From Actinoallomurus soli (GTDB lineage: Bacteria; Actinomycetota; Actinomycetes; Streptosporangiales; Streptosporangiaceae): 64,000 nucleotides of DNA. Positions within the stretch are counted from its first letter, which is position 1. The number at the start of each line of letters is the position of its first letter. Position numbers and translations under genes: made by a program. A model generated the notes under the pieces. That model was not told the origin of the DNA. It saw nothing but the letters and a program-made list of their open reading frames with translations, and did not search any database. The DNA is taken from contig NZ_JAMXMV010000001.1 in NCBI RefSeq assembly GCF_024055715.1, forward strand, positions 744,001-808,000. The letters run 5' to 3'. Shown piece by piece: positions 60,601 through 64,000 of the stretch.

Positions 60601-61655
60601 AGGCCGACGGCGGCGCCGGCTTCACCGACCTGGTCATCCGCCCGGCGGTCGTCGGCGACCTCACGAGCGCGAGCGGGACGTACGAGACGCCGCGCGGCCA
60701 GGTCGCGAGCTCCTGGCGCCGCGCGGGCCGCACGCTGCACCTCGACGTGACCGTGCCGCCGGGCGCCCCGGCGCGCGTGGAGGTCCCGCTGCTCGGCGGG
60801 GACCACGTGACCGCCACCCCGGGCGCGAAGTGGGTCGGCGTGCAGAACGGCCACGGCGTCTACGAGGTCGGCTCCGGGCACTGGTCCTTCACCGCCGTGA
60901 CCGCCTCCTCCGTCACCCAGGACCGGCGGCAGCTCGCGGTCGAGCCGCCGTTCGGCGTGAACGTGCCCGTCCTGCCCGGACAGGCGACGTCCGCGAAGTT
61001 CCGGGTCACGAACCTGGAGAACCGCGCGGTCACCGTCCGCCCGGGCGTCTCGGCCTCGGCCGGCTTCACGGCCTCGGTGTCCGGCGGCCCGGTGCGCGTC
61101 CCGGCGCACGGCTCCGTCCAGATCCCGGTCACGCTGAAGCAGGACGACACGGGTGTCTCGTCGGGGACCGTCACCCTCAAGGCCGGTGACGACGGCGCGT
61201 CCGCGCCCGTCGCCCTGACTTCGAACCTCGTCCGGGCCGCGACCATGTCGGCCTCCAGCACCCACAGCGGCTCCGCCCCCGCCTGGGCGAACGACGGAGG
61301 AACCGACTCGGAGGTCTGGCTCAACGGCGTCGGCGGCTGGAACGATGACACCGCGAGCGCGTTCCCCGACACGCTGACGGCGACGTGGAACGCACCGGTC
61401 ACCCTCGGCCGGGTGCGCGTCCTCACCCTGGACAGCGCCAAATCCTCGGCGGCCAAGTCCGGCATCCGGGACTTCGATCTCGAGGTGCGCACGGGAGACA
61501 CCTGGCGCACGGTCGCGACGGTCAGCGGCAACACCGCGGGCACCGTCGAGCGGACCTTCGACCCCGTTCAGGCGTCGGCGCTGCGCGTCGTCGTCCACGA
61601 CTCCAACGACCACAAGTACAGCCGGGTGATCGAACTCGAGGGCTACGCCTCGTGA
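57690..61655 (+). CDS. Secreted multidomain GH78 alpha-L-rhamnosidase 4
   Basis: A 1321-residue exported enzyme from GTG 57690 (GGAG five bases upstream). Signal peptide 1-34; Fn3-like domain; an F5/8 type C domain inserted about 160-345 ('GHDIWVQLDLGQTRHFDQVV'); rhamnosidase N domain ('YITALGLYDATINGRPVSDA'); barrel about 630-1000; beta sandwich; then an Ig-like module (about 1070-1180, 'AVEPPFGVNVPVLPGQATSA') and a second F5/8 type C or NPCBM-like module to the end ('ATWNAPVTLGRVRVLTLDSA'). General acid E679 in TDCPDREKLGWLEQ; presumed base E939 in TTLTEYWDG. The extra binding modules suggest insoluble or cell-wall polysaccharide. Confidence 0.93.
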   Translation: MTITAHMRGMPRLLVPVALALAAVLAPGAPARADAARLGATGLRTDALTTALGIDGATPTLSWRLTAPGHDEAQAAYQIQAASTRDGLAHPDLWDSGRVAATSASAVYRGSAPKSRERVWWRVRVWDAAGRVSDWSDPAWWEMGLTAKDDWSAKWIGDDRWVNRKPTPVTVKVPAQDARYVRVDVTKLGLPIVEGGSLLSRLQLAEIVVADSAHPDADLAEGAIATASDVRSYPGKWEPEYLTDGSLSTEQAPFGYTSNAYKSQDPGHDIWVQLDLGQTRHFDQVVLYPRTDTMTDDGKTPNFPVDFTVQTGDDTANLRTVTTVTGQEPPPAYHTDFPPLPILAKQFDLGKDVRDARLYITALGLYDATINGRPVSDAVLEPPNTDYRKRVVYSTYDVTRLLRTGGNAIGVRLGNGTYNVAPTADRYTKYVGAQGAPRLLAQLEVTLKDGTTQRIATDASWRSDLGPTTFSQWYGGEDEDARRDQPGWDAPGADLSGWRPAVETADLGIAVAARTSPPIVPVGREHTAAISHPESGTYVFDMGANVSGWPVLHVSGPRGTTLTIKPGERLGDDGLVDQGTMIAGGDRQPPVEDHYTLAGGGTETWHPRFVYHGFRYLQVTGLPSAPTTGDAEAIVLRADNAAAGTFSSSDLLLNDIHKITQASIAGNMFSILTDCPDREKLGWLEQTHLVQGSVARDFDVEAYYRDFLQNVAEAQLPDGHVPDIAPEYVVFSGSARDDPNWGSAIIMAAWQHYQSYGDAGTLRTYFPAMGRYFDYLTSKASGSLLNYGYGDWAGTDSSTPVGIAASYGYYRDAVALGKIARLLGEDPSKYDSAAVKTAAAFNTKYLKDGTYGSGSQAGDAFALDMGVVPADQRQAVTDHLVTSIEDKGYHLTVGEIALPAVFRVLSAAGRDDVLLRIAQQVTAPSYGYQVVHGATTLTEYWDGPTGYGSQDHFMLGAIDEWFNAGLAGIRQADGGAGFTDLVIRPAVVGDLTSASGTYETPRGQVASSWRRAGRTLHLDVTVPPGAPARVEVPLLGGDHVTATPGAKWVGVQNGHGVYEVGSGHWSFTAVTASSVTQDRRQLAVEPPFGVNVPVLPGQATSAKFRVTNLENRAVTVRPGVSASAGFTASVSGGPVRVPAHGSVQIPVTLKQDDTGVSSGTVTLKAGDDGASAPVALTSNLVRAATMSASSTHSGSAPAWANDGGTDSEVWLNGVGGWNDDTASAFPDTLTATWNAPVTLGRVRVLTLDSAKSSAAKSGIRDFDLEVRTGDTWRTVATVSGNTAGTVERTFDPVQASALRVVVHDSNDHKYSRVIELEGYAS

Positions 61656-61698
61656 CCGGCATCTCAGCACAACCCCTGCAGCACCAAAGGAATCACCC

Positions 61699-64000
61699 AT
61701 GAAGAAAGACACGCCGGCCCGCGGGTTCAGCCGCCGCGGCTTCCTCCTGACGGCCGGCACCGTCACCGCCGGCGCGGCCCTGGCCTGGGGCTCGCCGCTC
61801 GGTGAGGCGGTGGCCCGCGCCGCGGGCACCGGCACGGCCGGCCGGTTCGCGAAGCCGGACGTGGCCGTGGGGCCGAAGTTCCGCTGGTGGTGGCCGGACG
61901 GCAACGTCGACCTCGACGAGATCCGCCGCGAGGTCGACCAGATCGCCGACGCCGGCTTCGCCGGCGCGGAGATCGCCGCCGTCCACCACAGCATCTCCGA
62001 CAAGTCGGTGCTGGACCCGGCCGGGCACGGCTGGGGCACTCCGGCGTGGGTCGACGCCGTCGAGGCGGCCCTGGACCAGGCGCAGCGGCGCGGCGTGACG
62101 ATCGACCTCACGATCGGCCCGTCCTGGCCCGCCGCCGTGCCCACGATCACCCCGGACGACACCGCGGCGGTCAAGGAACTGGCGTACGGCGCGGTCAACG
62201 TCGCGGCCGGCGCGACCTACAACGGCCCGGTCCCGGCGCCGAGCCGGGCGCCCTCCTCCGCGGCGAAGGTGAGCAGGCTCGTCCTCGTGCAGGCCGCGCG
62301 GGTGAACACGGCCAACTCCACGCGCAAGGAGACCGGCCTGGACCTGGCCTCCGTGCAGGACCTGACCGGACAGGTCGTGGACGGGCGGCTGTCCTGGACC
62401 GCGCCGTCCGACGGCTCCTGGGTGATCATCAGCCACTGGGAGCGGGGCTCGGCGCAGACGCCGGAGTCCGGGCCGCACACCGTTCCGGCGGCCTACGCCG
62501 TCGACCACTTCAGCGCCGCCGGCACCAAGGCCGTGACCGACTTCTGGGAGAGCCACATCCTCACCCCGTCGGTGCGCGACCTGATCAAGCGGGCGGGCGC
62601 CACGCTGTTCGAGGACTCGATCGAGATCGAGACCAAGGCGCTGATGTGGACGCCGGACCTGCCCGCGGAGTTCGCCGAGCGCAAGGGCTACTCGGTGCTG
62701 CCGTACCTGCCCGCGATCACGCAGGACAACGGCAACCAGCTCTACGCGTACGAGGCCGCGCTGACCCGGCGCGCCCGCTACGACTACTGGGACGTCATCT
62801 CCCAGCTGTTCAACGAGAACCACATCACGGCGCTGCAGGACTGGGCGCACTCGGTCGGCCTGCGGTTCCGCTGCCAGCCGTACGGGCTGAACACCGACGC
62901 GATCGCCTCGGCCGGGATCCTCGACGTGCCCGAGGGCGAGTCGATCGGGTTCCACAACCTCGACGACTGGCGGAGCCTGGCGGGCGGCCGCGACATGGCG
63001 GGCCGGAAGGTCCTGTCCGGCGAGATGGGCGCCTACACCGGCGGCGCGTACAACACGACGTGGAAGAAGTTCCTGCTCACCGTCGGCGGCGCGTACGCGG
63101 CCGGGCTGAACCGCAGCGTCATCCACGGCTTCTCCTACGCCACCGCGCCGAACGTGAAGTGGCCCGGCTACGCCGCCTTCACCCCGTACAGCGGGGCGAT
63201 CGGGTACGCCGAGTCGTGGGGGCCGCGCCAGCCCACCTGGCGGCACATCAAGGACATCTCCGGTTACCTGCGCCGTGTCCACCAGGTGCTGCAGACCGGC
63301 ACTCCGCGCGTCGACGTGGCGGTCTTCCGGCAGACCGGGTACTCCAAGACCGGCATCGGCGTGTCCTGGTTCACCGCGACCGGCATCACGCTGGGCTGGA
63401 ACCACCAGTTCATCAGCGCGCCGCTGCTGGACCTGCCGAACGCCGACGTCCACAGCGGCCGGCTCGCCCCCGACGGCCCGCAGTACAAGGTCGTGTTCAT
63501 CGAGGGCGACCACTTCTACACCATGGACTCCACGCTGCAGCTCGGCGTGGCCCGGAAGCTGCTGAAGTTCACCAAGGCGGGCCTGCCGATCCTGCTGCTC
63601 GGCGACTGGTCCGCGCCGGTCGTGCCGGGCGTGGGGTCCGACGCCGAGAACGCCACGCTGCGGTCGGTCGTGGCGGACCTGCTCAAGCAGCCGAAGGTCA
63701 AGGTCGTCGCCACCCTCACCGACGTCCCGGCCGCGCTCGCCGCCCTCGGCGTCACGCCGGACGTGTCCTACGCGCAGAGCTCGACGCTGCTGAACTTCCA
63801 CCGGTACGACGATGACGACAACGTCGACTACTACTACCTGTGCAACGGCAAGCACGCCGAGACCGTCAAGCCGGCGGTCGCGCCGATCGACCACCAGGTG
63901 TCCTTCACCCGCAATCACAAGAACGCGGTGCCCTACCTCCTCGACCCCTGGACCGGAGAGGTACGGCGGGTCGCCCTCTACACCGAGGACGGCGACAAGG
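61699..64000 (+). CDS. Tat-exported GH106-like alpha-L-rhamnosidase, 3'-truncated by window edge
   Basis: At least 767 residues from ATG 61699 (AAAGG eight bases upstream), open to the window end. The N terminus has a twin-arginine signal (FSRRGFLLTAG, then hydrophobic to about 34), so it is exported folded, unlike the Sec-dependent GH78 enzymes. FRWWWPDGNVDLDEIRREVD near 56 and GFAGAEIAAVHHS near 80 resemble the GH106 TIM barrel, as do DSIEIETKALMWTPDLPAEF near 310 and LSGEMGAYTGGAYNTTWKKF near 437. GH106 enzymes remove alpha-L-rhamnose from rhamnogalacturonans and related glycans. Fourth gene after rhamnosidase 3, completing the array. Confidence 0.85.
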   Translation, partial: MKKDTPARGFSRRGFLLTAGTVTAGAALAWGSPLGEAVARAAGTGTAGRFAKPDVAVGPKFRWWWPDGNVDLDEIRREVDQIADAGFAGAEIAAVHHSISDKSVLDPAGHGWGTPAWVDAVEAALDQAQRRGVTIDLTIGPSWPAAVPTITPDDTAAVKELAYGAVNVAAGATYNGPVPAPSRAPSSAAKVSRLVLVQAARVNTANSTRKETGLDLASVQDLTGQVVDGRLSWTAPSDGSWVIISHWERGSAQTPESGPHTVPAAYAVDHFSAAGTKAVTDFWESHILTPSVRDLIKRAGATLFEDSIEIETKALMWTPDLPAEFAERKGYSVLPYLPAITQDNGNQLYAYEAALTRRARYDYWDVISQLFNENHITALQDWAHSVGLRFRCQPYGLNTDAIASAGILDVPEGESIGFHNLDDWRSLAGGRDMAGRKVLSGEMGAYTGGAYNTTWKKFLLTVGGAYAAGLNRSVIHGFSYATAPNVKWPGYAAFTPYSGAIGYAESWGPRQPTWRHIKDISGYLRRVHQVLQTGTPRVDVAVFRQTGYSKTGIGVSWFTATGITLGWNHQFISAPLLDLPNADVHSGRLAPDGPQYKVVFIEGDHFYTMDSTLQLGVARKLLKFTKAGLPILLLGDWSAPVVPGVGSDAENATLRSVVADLLKQPKVKVVATLTDVPAALAALGVTPDVSYAQSSTLLNFHRYDDDDNVDYYYLCNGKHAETVKPAVAPIDHQVSFTRNHKNAVPYLLDPWTGEVRRVALYTEDGDK

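Noticed and set aside
57423-62198. Very long minus-strand open frame (1591 codons) antisense to the isomerase and rhamnosidase 4
   Set aside because: Antisense to two genes with strong family motifs; Arg/Gly/Val-rich composition is the usual shadow of GC-rich coding DNA. The same applies to long antisense frames at 22469-25207, 47621-50221, 50074-53013, 53007-55664 and 61693-63918.

Overview
The window is chromosomal DNA from a high-GC actinomycete. GC-rich codon use, GTG and TTG starts, a complete conservon (cvnA-D), XRE, IclR and MarR regulators typical of soil actinomycetes and many secreted glycosidases point to Streptosporangiales or Thermomonosporaceae-like Actinomycetota; the genus cannot be fixed from sequence alone. 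I see no tRNA, rRNA, CRISPR array, prophage or insertion sequence.

Region 1 (1-8211, plus strand) is one tightly overlapping operon: the end of a peptide-type ABC permease, a fused permease-ATPase, a second ATPase, a dihydrodipicolinate synthase/N-acetylneuraminate lyase-family aldolase, a secreted sialidase and a GH42 beta-galactosidase. Together these look like release, uptake and cleavage of sialic acid from sialylated galactosides.

Region 2 (8197-18429) is mixed: small uncharacterised proteins beside an XRE regulator, a MarR/NmrA pair sharing a two-site operator, an IclR regulator, a three-gene set (small protein, polyprenyl synthase, Lcp-like DUF2236 oxygenase), two decayed stress-signalling genes (RsbQ and RsbP remnants) and a secreted aldose epimerase with a clear promoter and palindrome.

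Region 3 (18540-32589) holds a Ser/Thr kinase with a seven-repeat WD40 sensor, a DUF4397-sortase fusion, the conservon (sensor kinase, roadblock protein, DUF742, GTPase), a membrane-anchored protein with a PHD-like zinc finger, an acyl-CoA dehydrogenase/TetR pair with a 20-bp operator, a cupin, a cytochrome P450, an unknown protein and a secreted trypsin-like protease.

Region 4 (32787-64000) is a large L-rhamnose/rhamnoside locus. A LacI regulator sits between two divergent operons. Leftward run lacI, lutA, lutB, lutC and rhaB. Rightward run a sugar ABC transporter (ATPase, two permeases, lipoprotein), rhaM, rhaI and the bifunctional aldolase/dehydrogenase rhaEW. Downstream lie four GH78 or GH78-like rhamnosidases, an arabinose/fucose-isomerase-like enzyme and a Tat-exported GH106-like rhamnosidase that runs off the window. 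The logic is extracellular rhamnose release, uptake, mutarotation, isomerisation, phosphorylation and aldol cleavage to DHAP and L-lactaldehyde, oxidation to L-lactate, and LutABC oxidation to pyruvate. LacI-type boxes lie at both divergent promoters and a third lies inside lutA. Strong GC hairpins follow most glycosidase genes, and a 54-bp tandem repeat separates the catabolic operon from the glycosidase array.
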